A DNA stretch of 64,000 nt from positions 3,472,001 to 3,536,000 of the forward strand of contig NZ_CP138995.1 of NCBI RefSeq assembly GCF_044596045.1. Reading direction: 5' to 3'. Below, one piece after another: positions 16,053 through 26,100 of this stretch (the stretch's first letter is position 1; every line of letters starts with the position of its first letter). The stretch is from Flagellimonas sp947499585. Its GTDB lineage: Bacteria > Bacteroidota > Bacteroidia > Flavobacteriales > Flavobacteriaceae. The notes below the pieces were generated by a model. That model searched no databases, was not told the origin of the DNA, and worked only from the letters and a program-made list of their open reading frames with translations. The translations under genes were made by a program, and so were the position numbers.

Positions 16053-18836
16053 TTGAAAATCCTCAAATACTCAAACACTGTGAAAACACAACTTCTATAT
16101 TTTGTCCTTGGCCTACTCCTAGCGACGACTTCCCTTAAAGGGCAGATTAAAATTGGTGACAACCCACAAACATTAGATCCTGCATCCGTTTTAGAATTGG
16201 AGAGCAACTCTCGGGTATTGGTCATTACCAGAATGACCACAATACAAATGGAAAACACATCTCCCTTAAGAGGTGCTGTTGTCTATAATACAGACACGCA
16301 ATGTGTTCATTTTTATGATGGAGCCCTTTGGATCAATCTTTGTGATCGACCCGATGAGCAAACCTTTACTACGGATGCCATCGTAAATTTTAGTCCAACC
16401 ATGATCATAACCCCAGATGCCAATGGTACCAACTTTAATTTTGAAGTTGGAGAAATACGGGGCGAAAATATTGTAGATACATCCATAAATGGTTCTGTTG
16501 ATATACAAGAAGGCTCTATTACAGGCCTTCAATTGCAAGATGCTACGGTATCCTTTGATAAATTAGCAGAAGGAACATCTAGTGGAGAACTTTTACAATG
16601 GGCTGGTCCTTTAAGTGGTTGGGTTTTGATAGATGAATCTGCTCTAACGGTTACCGAGATTGATGGGGTTATAGGAAATGAAATTGTAGATGCTGCAGAC
16701 GGAACATTAGTACGCACCGGATTAGGAGATAATGCGAATCCATTTGTATTAGATGTCAGTGTGGGAGGAATAACTAATGCAGAGTTAGGAGCAGATGCAG
16801 TTACTTCGGATAAAATTTTAAATGGCGAAGTGGATACAGATGATATTGCGAATGATGCGATAACAAATGCAAAAATGGCGGATGATGCCATCGATACCGA
16901 TGAAATTGTCGATGATGCCGTGACAGCAGATAAAATAGACCTTAGCGTTGCAGGAACTGGACTCAACCAGGCCGTGGATGGTTCCCTGGAAGTGGACGTG
17001 ACCGCAATTTCAGGCGATGGGGACATCACATCAACCGATGGGACGATAGCATTCGTGGGAACGACCACAGATGCACTCTTCGAGGATGTGTCCTTCGACG
17101 TGGCGGACAATGCCATAACAAATGCAAAAATGGCGGATGATGCCATCGATACCGATGAAATTGTCGATGATGCCGTGACAGCAGATAAAATAGACCTTAG
17201 CGTTGCAGGAACTGGACTCAACCAGGCCGTGGATGGTTCCCTGGAAGTGGACGTGACCGCAATTTCAGGCGATGGGGACATCACATCAACCGATGGGACG
17301 ATAGCATTCGTGGGAACGACCACAGATGCACTCTTCGAGGATGTGTCCTTCGACGTGGCGGACAATGCCATAACAAATGCAAAAATGGCGGATGATGCCA
17401 TCGATACCGATGAAATTGTCGATGATGCCGTGACAGCAGATAAAATAGACCTTAGCGTTGCAGGAACTGGACTCAACCAGGCCGTGGATGGTTCCCTGGA
17501 AGTGGACGTGACCGCAATTTCAGGCGATGGGGACATCACATCAACCGATGGGACGATAGCATTCGTGGGAACGACCACAGATGCACTCTTCGAGGATGTG
17601 TCCTTCGACGTGGCGGACAATGCCATAACAAATGCAAAAATGGCGGATGATGCCATCGATACCGATGAAATTGTCGATGATGCCGTGACAGCAGATAAAA
17701 TAGACCTTAGCGTTGCAGGAACTGGACTCAACCAGGCCGTGGATGGTTCCCTGGAAGTGGACGTGACCGCAATTTCAGGCGATGGGGACATCACATCAAC
17801 CGATGGGACGATAGCATTCGTGGGAACGACCACAGATGCACTCTTCGAGGATGTGTCCTTCGACGTGGCGGACAATGCCATAACAAATGCAAAAATGGCG
17901 GATGATGCCATCGATACCGATGAAATTGTCGATGATGCCGTGACAGCAGATAAAATAGACCTTAGCGTTGCAGGAACTGGACTCAACCAGGCCGTGGATG
18001 GTTCCCTGGAAGTGGACGTGACCGCAATTTCAGGCGATGGGGACATCACATCAACCGATGGGACGATAGCATTCGTGGGAACGACCACAGATGCACTCTT
18101 CGAGGATGTGTCCTTCGACGTGGCGGACAATGCCATAACAAATGCAAAAATGGCGGATGATGCCATCGATACCGATGAAATTGTCGATGATGCCGTGACA
18201 GCAGATAAAATAGACCTTAGCGTTGCAGGAACTGGACTCAACCAGGCCGTGGATGGTTCCCTGGAAGTGGACGTGACCGCAATTTCAGGCGATGGGGACA
18301 TCACATCAACCGATGGGACGATAGCATTCGTGGGAACGACCACAGATGCACTCTTCGAGGATGTGTCCTTCGACGTGGCGGACAATGCCATAACAAATGC
18401 AAAAATGGCGGATGATGCCATCGATACCGATGAAATTGTCGATGATGCCGTGACAACTGACAAGATATTAAACACTAATATCACACCAGCCAAAATAGAA
18501 CCCTCTCTAACGGATGGACAAGTGTTGACAACTGTTAGCGGGGCAGCAGAATGGCAAAGTCCTTACCATGCAATTGGAAAAGTAGATACTGCTACTCCAG
18601 CAAACATTTCAGGGGCTAGTATCGCAATCATTGGAACAGGAAATTATCAAGTAGTTTTTTCATCTAATGCAACTTCATTGGATTATGTAATACAACTAAC
18701 TGTTTTGAACGTTGCAGCAAATGGATATTCCATCGAAGTGGTTACCCAAGCAGTAGACAATTTTACTGTTCAAATTACGGATTCGACTGGGGCAGCAATG
18801 GATGCTTCATGGTATTTTACAGTAATTGATTTTTAA
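16053..18836 (+). CDS. Secreted repeat protein with six identical 85-aa repeats (fibre protein 1)
   Basis: Predicted 927-aa exported protein. The start is TTG 16053 or, equally plausible, GTG 16080 (MKTQLLYFVLG); no ATG is available. After the signal peptide (to about residue 30) comes an N-terminal module (residues 31-98) ending in VVYNTDTQCVHFYDGALW, common in Bacteroidota tail-fibre-like proteins. Residues 240-270 are degenerate short repeats (AVTSDKI, AITNAKM). About 271-780 are six identical 85-aa units rich in Asp with no Lys-rich stretch. The C-terminus has LTDGQVLTTVSGAAEW and a roughly 90-residue knob ending FTVIDF, shared with the collagen-like protein. It has no T9SS sorting domain of its own. 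It overlaps or abuts the type B-CTD gene that follows. Likely an extended surface fibre or adhesin. Confidence 0.85.
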   Translation: MKILKYSNTVKTQLLYFVLGLLLATTSLKGQIKIGDNPQTLDPASVLELESNSRVLVITRMTTIQMENTSPLRGAVVYNTDTQCVHFYDGALWINLCDRPDEQTFTTDAIVNFSPTMIITPDANGTNFNFEVGEIRGENIVDTSINGSVDIQEGSITGLQLQDATVSFDKLAEGTSSGELLQWAGPLSGWVLIDESALTVTEIDGVIGNEIVDAADGTLVRTGLGDNANPFVLDVSVGGITNAELGADAVTSDKILNGEVDTDDIANDAITNAKMADDAIDTDEIVDDAVTADKIDLSVAGTGLNQAVDGSLEVDVTAISGDGDITSTDGTIAFVGTTTDALFEDVSFDVADNAITNAKMADDAIDTDEIVDDAVTADKIDLSVAGTGLNQAVDGSLEVDVTAISGDGDITSTDGTIAFVGTTTDALFEDVSFDVADNAITNAKMADDAIDTDEIVDDAVTADKIDLSVAGTGLNQAVDGSLEVDVTAISGDGDITSTDGTIAFVGTTTDALFEDVSFDVADNAITNAKMADDAIDTDEIVDDAVTADKIDLSVAGTGLNQAVDGSLEVDVTAISGDGDITSTDGTIAFVGTTTDALFEDVSFDVADNAITNAKMADDAIDTDEIVDDAVTADKIDLSVAGTGLNQAVDGSLEVDVTAISGDGDITSTDGTIAFVGTTTDALFEDVSFDVADNAITNAKMADDAIDTDEIVDDAVTADKIDLSVAGTGLNQAVDGSLEVDVTAISGDGDITSTDGTIAFVGTTTDALFEDVSFDVADNAITNAKMADDAIDTDEIVDDAVTTDKILNTNITPAKIEPSLTDGQVLTTVSGAAEWQSPYHAIGKVDTATPANISGASIAIIGTGNYQVVFSSNATSLDYVIQLTVLNVAANGYSIEVVTQAVDNFTVQITDSTGAAMDASWYFTVIDF
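16861..18455 (+). repeat. Tandem array: six identical 255-bp units plus a partial seventh
   Basis: Units begin at 16861, 17116, 17371, 17626, 17881 and 18136, each starting with TAACAAATGC. A partial copy (18391-18455) ends where the sequence changes from GTGACAGC to GTGACAAC. By eye the units are identical at every base. The unit has 131 G+C of 255 by my count, clearly above the flanking gene sequence. The reading frame is kept (85 codons), so copy-number change would alter fibre length without frameshift. Confidence 0.95.
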
Positions 18837-18840
18837 GACT

Positions 18841-20007
18841 TTGAAAAACCTTCTTTACATATCGTTCTTCCTTTTTACCAGCTTTATCCAGGCTCAAACA
18901 GCTCTATATAACAGTGGGAACATTCGTATACACCCAAACGGCAATCTAGGTTTTCACACCAACCTGATTAATGAGGTAACCTTTGATCAAAATCAAGGAT
19001 TGGCCGGGTTTTATGGAGATAATGTCATTCAAGTTTCGGGGAGCATATCCCCTACCTTTAATGATATTGAAGTTATGGCTTCCAACAATGTCTTTTTGCA
19101 GAATTCAGTCAATGTGCTTAACAACGTAAATTTTGTAGATGGTAATGTTCTTTCTCCGCTAAATGACCAAACAACCTATCTTAATTTTTCCAATAATGGT
19201 TTTTTCACGGGCGAAAATGATACCTCCAAAATAACTGGTTTTGCAGCAATTACTAACCGAAGTATTTTTTCTTTTCCTGTAGGTGACCAATTCCAATTGA
19301 GGCCATTACTTTTAGAATCTCAAAATGAAACAGCTTTAGCCGTATGTGCGTATTTCTTTGAAAACCCATCTAACCCATCCTCTATTTTAGAAAGTTATAA
19401 TGTGGAGGAAAAAGTAAGGGATATTGGTACAGTGACCAATCGGGAATTTTGGATTATACAGAGTGATCAAACAGCGACAGTAACCATTAGTTGGAATGAA
19501 AGAAGCGCTTTGAGTCTAATTCCAAACACTACGGCAGGCGCAATTATTGTAGTTGGTTGGAGCAAACAAGCAAACCAATGGGTCGTTATTGGTAATTCAG
19601 CTTTAAGTGGCGATATTTCTCAGGGGTTTGTTACCTCTCAACCCTTTGTCCCTAGTGATTACGAGGCCATCACCTTTGGAACAGTTCCATTGCCAACAGA
19701 TACTTTTGCAGTAGACAATCCTACATTGGGCAACTATTTTTTAAGCCCAAACGGAGACGGTACTAATGAATTTTTAGTACTTGAAGGCATGTCCGAATCT
19801 CCAAATAATAGCTTAAGAATATTTAATCGCTTTGGACAAAAGGTTTTTGAAAAAATTAATTATGTTGATGAATTCACAGGAGTTTCAAATACAGGCAGTC
19901 TTTTACTAAGTCAGGATATTGGCCTTCCCGAAGGCGTCTATTATTATCTCGCCACCTTGGATGATTTAGAATTAGAATATCAAGGTTTCCTTTTTCTAGA
20001 TAGATAA
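18841..20007 (+). CDS. T9SS type B sorting-domain protein A (partner of fibre protein 1)
   Basis: Secreted protein of about 388 aa. Start is TTG 18841 (MKNLLYISFFLFTSFIQAQ); an in-frame TTG at 18826 would overlap the fibre gene by 11 bp. No ATG is near. The mature N-terminal part (NSGNIRIHPNGNLGFHTNLI) is a beta-rich domain of unknown function. The last 90 residues are a gliding-motility-associated C-terminal domain (type B CTD, TIGR04131-like): YFLSPNGDGTNEFLVLEGM, LRIFNRFGQKVFEK, LPEGVYYYLATL. Such domains direct export by the type IX secretion system and surface retention. It is a full-length paralogue of the protein at 28391-29566, and each follows fibre genes. I infer an anchor or adaptor role. 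Confidence 0.85.
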   Translation: MKNLLYISFFLFTSFIQAQTALYNSGNIRIHPNGNLGFHTNLINEVTFDQNQGLAGFYGDNVIQVSGSISPTFNDIEVMASNNVFLQNSVNVLNNVNFVDGNVLSPLNDQTTYLNFSNNGFFTGENDTSKITGFAAITNRSIFSFPVGDQFQLRPLLLESQNETALAVCAYFFENPSNPSSILESYNVEEKVRDIGTVTNREFWIIQSDQTATVTISWNERSALSLIPNTTAGAIIVVGWSKQANQWVVIGNSALSGDISQGFVTSQPFVPSDYEAITFGTVPLPTDTFAVDNPTLGNYFLSPNGDGTNEFLVLEGMSESPNNSLRIFNRFGQKVFEKINYVDEFTGVSNTGSLLLSQDIGLPEGVYYYLATLDDLELEYQGFLFLDR

Positions 20008-20168
20008 AGTGTAAGAATAATACTTCAAATATATCGGCTTAAATCATTATAAATTAGCCTTTTGACACGCTATATTTCATTTTACAACATTCCTATCTAA
20101 CTACACAACATTTACTGGTAATTCCTAGGGTATGCTCTTATTTTTAGCCAGTTATCAAATGTGTAGCG

Positions 20169-23100
20169 ATGAGATTGAGAAGAATTTTACCCTTTTTTGC
20201 CCTATTATTTTCTGTTTTTGTTTTTTCTCAGGTTAAAGTTGGAACCAATCCAAACGTAATTGACCCTTCGTCAATTATAGAATTGGAAAGCAACAACAAG
20301 GCTTTAGTCTTAACCAGATTGACATCCGCACAAATGCAAAGTATTGACCCATTGCATGGTGCTTTAATTTATAATATTGAAACATTATGCGTGCACCTTT
20401 ACAATGGAGCACAATGGGTTAATCTTTGTAATTCTTCCAATACAACAGGATTTTCTTTTGTAGATAATAATGATGGAACCTTTACCATCAATTACGATAA
20501 CGGAACAGTTTTTACATCTTCAGATTTAACAGGACCTACAGGGCCACAGGGGCCAACGGGACCCACAGGGGCCGATTCAACAGTACCGGGACCGCAAGGA
20601 CCGGCAGGGGCCGATTCAACAGTACCGGGACCACAAGGACCGCAAGGACCAACGGGACCCGCAGGAGCTGACTCAACAGTACCGGGACCACAGGGACCGC
20701 AAGGACCCGCAGGAGCCGATTCAACAGTACCGGGGCCACAAGGGCCGCAAGGACCAACGGGGCCACAAGGACCACAGGGACCAACGGGACCCGCAGGAGC
20801 CGACTCAACAGTACCGGGGCCACAAGGGCCGCAAGGACCACAGGGACCAACGGGACCCGCAGGGGCCGACTCAACAGTACCGGGACCGCAAGGACCACAG
20901 GGACCTGCAGGGGCCGACTCAACAGTACCGGGACCGCAAGGGTCACAAGGACCCGCAGGGGCCGACTCAACAGTACCGGGGCCACAAGGACCGCAAGGAC
21001 CACAGGGACCTGCAGGGGCCGACTCAACAGTACCGGGACCACAAGGGCCGCAAGGAGCTGCAGGGGCCGACTCAACAGTACCGGGACCGCAAGGACCGCA
21101 AGGACCCGCAGGGGCCGACTCAACAGTACCGGGGCCACAGGGACCGCAAGGACCCGCAGGAGCCGACTCAACAGTACCGGGACCACAAGGACCGCAAGGA
21201 CCAACGGGACCCGCAGGAGCTGACTCAACAGTACCGGGACCACAGGGACCAACGGGACCCGCAGGGGCCGACTCAACAGTACCGGGACCGCAAGGACCAC
21301 AGGGACCGGCAGGGGGCGACTCAACAGTACCGGGACCACAGGGACCGCAAGGACCCGCAGGGGCCGACTCAACAGTACCGGGGCCACAAGGACCGCAAGG
21401 ACCAACGGGGCCACAAGGACCACAAGGACCACAGGGACCTGCAGGGGCCGACTCAACAGTACCGGGACCGCAAGGGTCACAAGGACCCGCAGGAGCCGAC
21501 TCAACAGTACCGGGACCACAGGGACCGCAAGGACCCGCAGGGGCCGATTCAACAGTACCGGGACCACAGGGACCGCAAGGACCCGCAGGAGCCGACTCAA
21601 CAGTACCGGGACCACAAGGACCGCAAGGACCAACGGGACCCGCAGGAGCCGACTCAACAGTACCGGGACCACAGGGACCAACGGGACCCGCAGGGGCCGA
21701 CTCAACAGTACCGGGACCACAAGGGCCACAAGGGCCGCAAGGACCACAGGGACCAACGGGACCCGCAGGAGCCGACTCAACAGTACCGGGACCACAGGGA
21801 CCGCAAGGACCCGCAGGGGCCGACTCAACAGTACCGGGGCCACAGGGACCGCAAGGACCAACGGGGCCACAAGGACCACAGGGACCCACAGGGGCCGACT
21901 CAACAGTACCGGGACCGCAAGGACCACAAGGGCCACAGGGACCCACAGGGGCCGACTCAACAGTACCGGGACCACAGGGACCAACGGGACCCGCAGGGGC
22001 CGACTCAACAGTACCGGGACCGCAAGGACCACAGGGACCAACGGGACCCGCAGGAGCTGACTCAACAGTACCGGGACCACAGGGACCGCAAGGAGCCGCA
22101 GGAGCCGACTCAACAGTACCGGGGCCACAAGGGCCGCAAGGACCACAGGGACCAACGGGACCAACGGGACCCGCAGGGGCCGACTCAACAGTACCGGGAC
22201 CACAAGGGCCACAGGGACCAACGGGACCGGCAGGGGCCGACTCAACAGTACCGGGGCCACAAGGGCCGCAAGGACCACAGGGACCAACGGGACCCGCAGG
22301 GGCCGACTCAACAGTACCGGGACCGCAAGGACCACAGGGACCAACGGGACCCGCAGGAGCTGACTCAACAGTACCGGGGCCACAAGGGCCGCAAGGACCA
22401 CAGGGACCAACGGGACCCGCAGGAGCCGACTCAACAGTACCGGGACCACAGGGACCGCAAGGACCACAGGGACCAACGGGACCCGCAGGGGCCGACTCAA
22501 CAGTACCGGGACCGCAAGGACCACAGGGACCGCAAGGACCCGCAGGAGCCGACTCAACAGTACCGGGGCCACAAGGACCGCAAGGACCACAGGGACCAAC
22601 GGGACCCGCAGGGGCCGACTCAACAGTACCGGGACCACAGGGACCGCAAGGACCCGCAGGGGCCGACTCAACAGTACCGGGACCACAGGGACCGCAAGGA
22701 CCCGCAGGAGCCGACTCAACAGTACCGGGACCACAAGGACCGCAAGGACCAACGGGACCCGCAGGAGCTGACTCAACAGTACCGGGACCACAGGGACCAA
22801 CGGGACCCGCAGGGGCCGACTCAACAGTACCGGGACCACAAGGACCACAAGGACCGCAAGGACCCGCAGGAGCTGACTCAACAGTACCGGGACCACAGGG
22901 ACCAACGGGACCCGCAGGGGCCGACTCAACAGTACCGGGACCACAAGGGCCGCAAGGACCTGCAGGGGCCGACTCAACAGTACCGGGACCGCAAGGACCG
23001 CAAGGACCGGCAGGGGCCGATTCAACAGTACCGGGACCACAAGGACCGCAAGGACCAACGGGACCCGCAGGAGCTGACTCAACAGTACCGGGACCACAGG

Positions 23101-26100
23101 GACCGCAAGGACCCGCAGGAGCCGACTCAACAGTACCGGGACCACAAGGGCCGCAAGGACCTGCAGGGGCCGACTCAACAGTACCGGGACCACAAGGACC
23201 GCAAGGACCCGCAGGGGCCGACTCAACAGTACCGGGGCCACAAGGGCCGCAAGGACCACAGGGACCAACGGGACCCGCAGGAGCCGACTCAACAGTACCG
23301 GGACCACAGGGACCGCAAGGACCCGCAGGGGCCGACTCAACAGTACCGGGACCACAGGGACCAACGGGACCCGCAGGGGCCGACTCAACAGTACCGGGAC
23401 CGCAAGGACCACAAGGACCACAGGGACCTGCAGGGGCCGACTCAACAGTACCGGGACCACAGGGACCAACGGGACCCGCAGGGGCCGACTCAACAGTACC
23501 GGGACCACAGGGACCGCAAGGACCCGCAGGGGCCGATTCAACAGTACCGGGACCGCAAGGGTCACAAGGACCCGCAGGAGCCGACTCAACAGTACCGGGA
23601 CCACAAGGACCGCAAGGACCAACGGGACCCGCAGGAGCTGACTCAACAGTACCGGGGCCACAAGGGCCGCAAGGACCACAGGGACCGCAAGGACCCGCAG
23701 GGGCCGACTCAACAGTACCGGGACCACAAGGACCGCAAGGACCCGCAGGAGCTGACTCAACAGTACCGGGACCACAGGGACCAACGGGACCCGCAGGGGC
23801 CGACTCAACAGTACCGGGACCACAAGGACCGCAAGGACCCGCAGGGGCCGACTCAACAGTACCGGGACCGCAAGGACCGCAAGGACCCGCAGGGGCCGAC
23901 TCAACAGTACCGGGGCCACAGGGACCGCAAGGACCGGCAGGGGCCGACTCAACAGTACCGGGACCGCAAGGGTCACAAGGACCCGCAGGAGCCGACTCAA
24001 CAGTACCGGGACCACAGGGACCGCAAGGACCCGCAGGGGCCGATTCAACAGTACCGGGACCACAGGGACCGCAAGGAGCCGCAGGAGCCGACTCAACAGT
24101 ACCGGGACCACAAGGACCGCAAGGACCCGCAGGAGCTGACTCAACAGTACCGGGACCACAGGGACCAACGGGACCCGCAGGGGCCGACTCAACAGTACCG
24201 GGACCACAAGGGCCGCAAGGACCTGCAGGGGCCGACTCAACAGTACCGGGACCGCAAGGACCGCAAGGACCGGCAGGGGCCGATTCAACAGTACCGGGAC
24301 CACAAGGACCGCAAGGACCACAGGGACCAACGGGACCCGCAGGAGCCGACTCAACAGTACCGGGGCCACAAGGGCCGCAAGGACCACAGGGACCAACGGG
24401 ACCCGCAGGGGCCGACTCAACAGTACCGGGACCGCAAGGACCACAGGGACCTGCAGGGGCCGACTCAACAGTACCGGGACCGCAAGGGTCACAAGGACCC
24501 GCAGGGGCCGACTCAACAGTACCGGGGCCACAAGGACCACAGGGACCAACGGGACCCGCAGGGGCCGACTCAACAGTACCGGGACCGCAAGGACCACAGG
24601 GACCTGCAGGGGCCGACTCAACAGTACCGGGACCGCAAGGGTCACAAGGACCCGCAGGGGCCGATTCAACAGTACCGGGACCACAGGGACCGCAAGGACC
24701 ACAAGGACCACAGGGACCTGCAGGAGCCGACTCAACAGTACCGGGACCACAAGGACCGCAAGGACCAACGGGACCCGCAGGAGCTGACTCAACAGTACCG
24801 GGACCACAAGGACCGCAAGGACCAACGGGACCCGCAGGAGCTGACTCAACAGTACCGGGACCACAGGGACCAACGGGACCCGCAGGGGCCGACTCAACAG
24901 TACCGGGACCGCAAGGACCGCAAGGACCAACGGGACCCGCAGGAGCTGACTCAACAGTACCGGGACCGCAAGGACCACAAGGACCAACGGGACCTGCAGG
25001 GGCCGACTCAACAGTACCGGGACCGCAAGGGTCACAAGGACCCGCAGGAGCCGACTCAACAGTACCGGGACCACAGGGACCAACGGGACCTGCAGGGGCC
25101 GACTCAACAGTACCGGGACCGCAAGGGTCACAAGGACCCGCAGGGGCCGACTCAACAGTACCGGGGCCACAAGGACCACAGGGACCAACGGGACCCGCAG
25201 GGGCCGACTCAACAGTACCGGGACCGCAAGGACCACAGGGACCTGCAGGGGCCGACTCAACAGTACCGGGACCACAGGGACCGCAAGGACCCGCAGGGGC
25301 CGACTCAACAGTACCGGGACCACAGGGACCACAGGGACCTGCAGGGGCCGACTCAACAGTACCGGGACCGCAAGGGTCACAAGGACCCGCAGGGGCCGAC
25401 TCAACAGTACCGGGGCCACAAGGACCGCAAGGACCACAGGGACCTGCAGGGGCCGACTCAACAGTACCGGGACCACAAGGGCCGCAAGGAGCTGCAGGGG
25501 CCGACTCAACAGTACCGGGACCGCAAGGACCGCAAGGACCCGCAGGGGCCGACTCAACAGTACCGGGGCCACAGGGACCGCAAGGACCCGCAGGGGCCGA
25601 CTCAACAGTACCGGGACCACAAGGACCGCAAGGACCAACGGGACCCGCAGGAGCTGACTCAACAGTACCGGGACCGCAAGGACCACAAGGACCAACGGGA
25701 CCTGCAGGGGCCGACTCAACAGTACCGGGACCGCAAGGGTCACAAGGACCCGCAGGAGCCGACTCAACAGTACCGGGACCACAGGGACCGCAAGGACCCG
25801 CAGGAGCCGACTCAACAGTACCGGGACCACAAGGACCGCAAGGACCAACGGGACCCGCAGGAGCTGACTCAACAGTACCGGGACCACAGGGACCGCAAGG
25901 ACCCGCAGGGGCCGACTCAACAGTACCGGGGCCGCAAGGACCGCAAGGACCCGCAGGGGCCGACTCAACAGTACCGGGACCACAGGGACCGCAAGGACCC
26001 GCAGGAGCCGATTCAACAGTACCGGGACCACAGGGACCACAAGGACCGGCAGGGGCCGATTCAACAGTACCGGGGCCGCAAGGACCAACGGGACCCGCAG

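Noticed and set aside
16861..18455. CRISPR-like array
   Set aside because: Units are contiguous, 255 bp, coding and identical, with no spacers and no cas genes.
16529..18493. 654-aa antisense open frame over the 255-bp repeats
   Set aside because: The repeat unit lacks stops in this frame, so it extends with copy number. The plus-strand protein has signal peptide, module and knob.
20492..21946. 484-aa antisense open frame rich in Cys, Gly and Pro
   Set aside because: Another frame of the same repeat tract; stops outside it and lacks any flanking domain.
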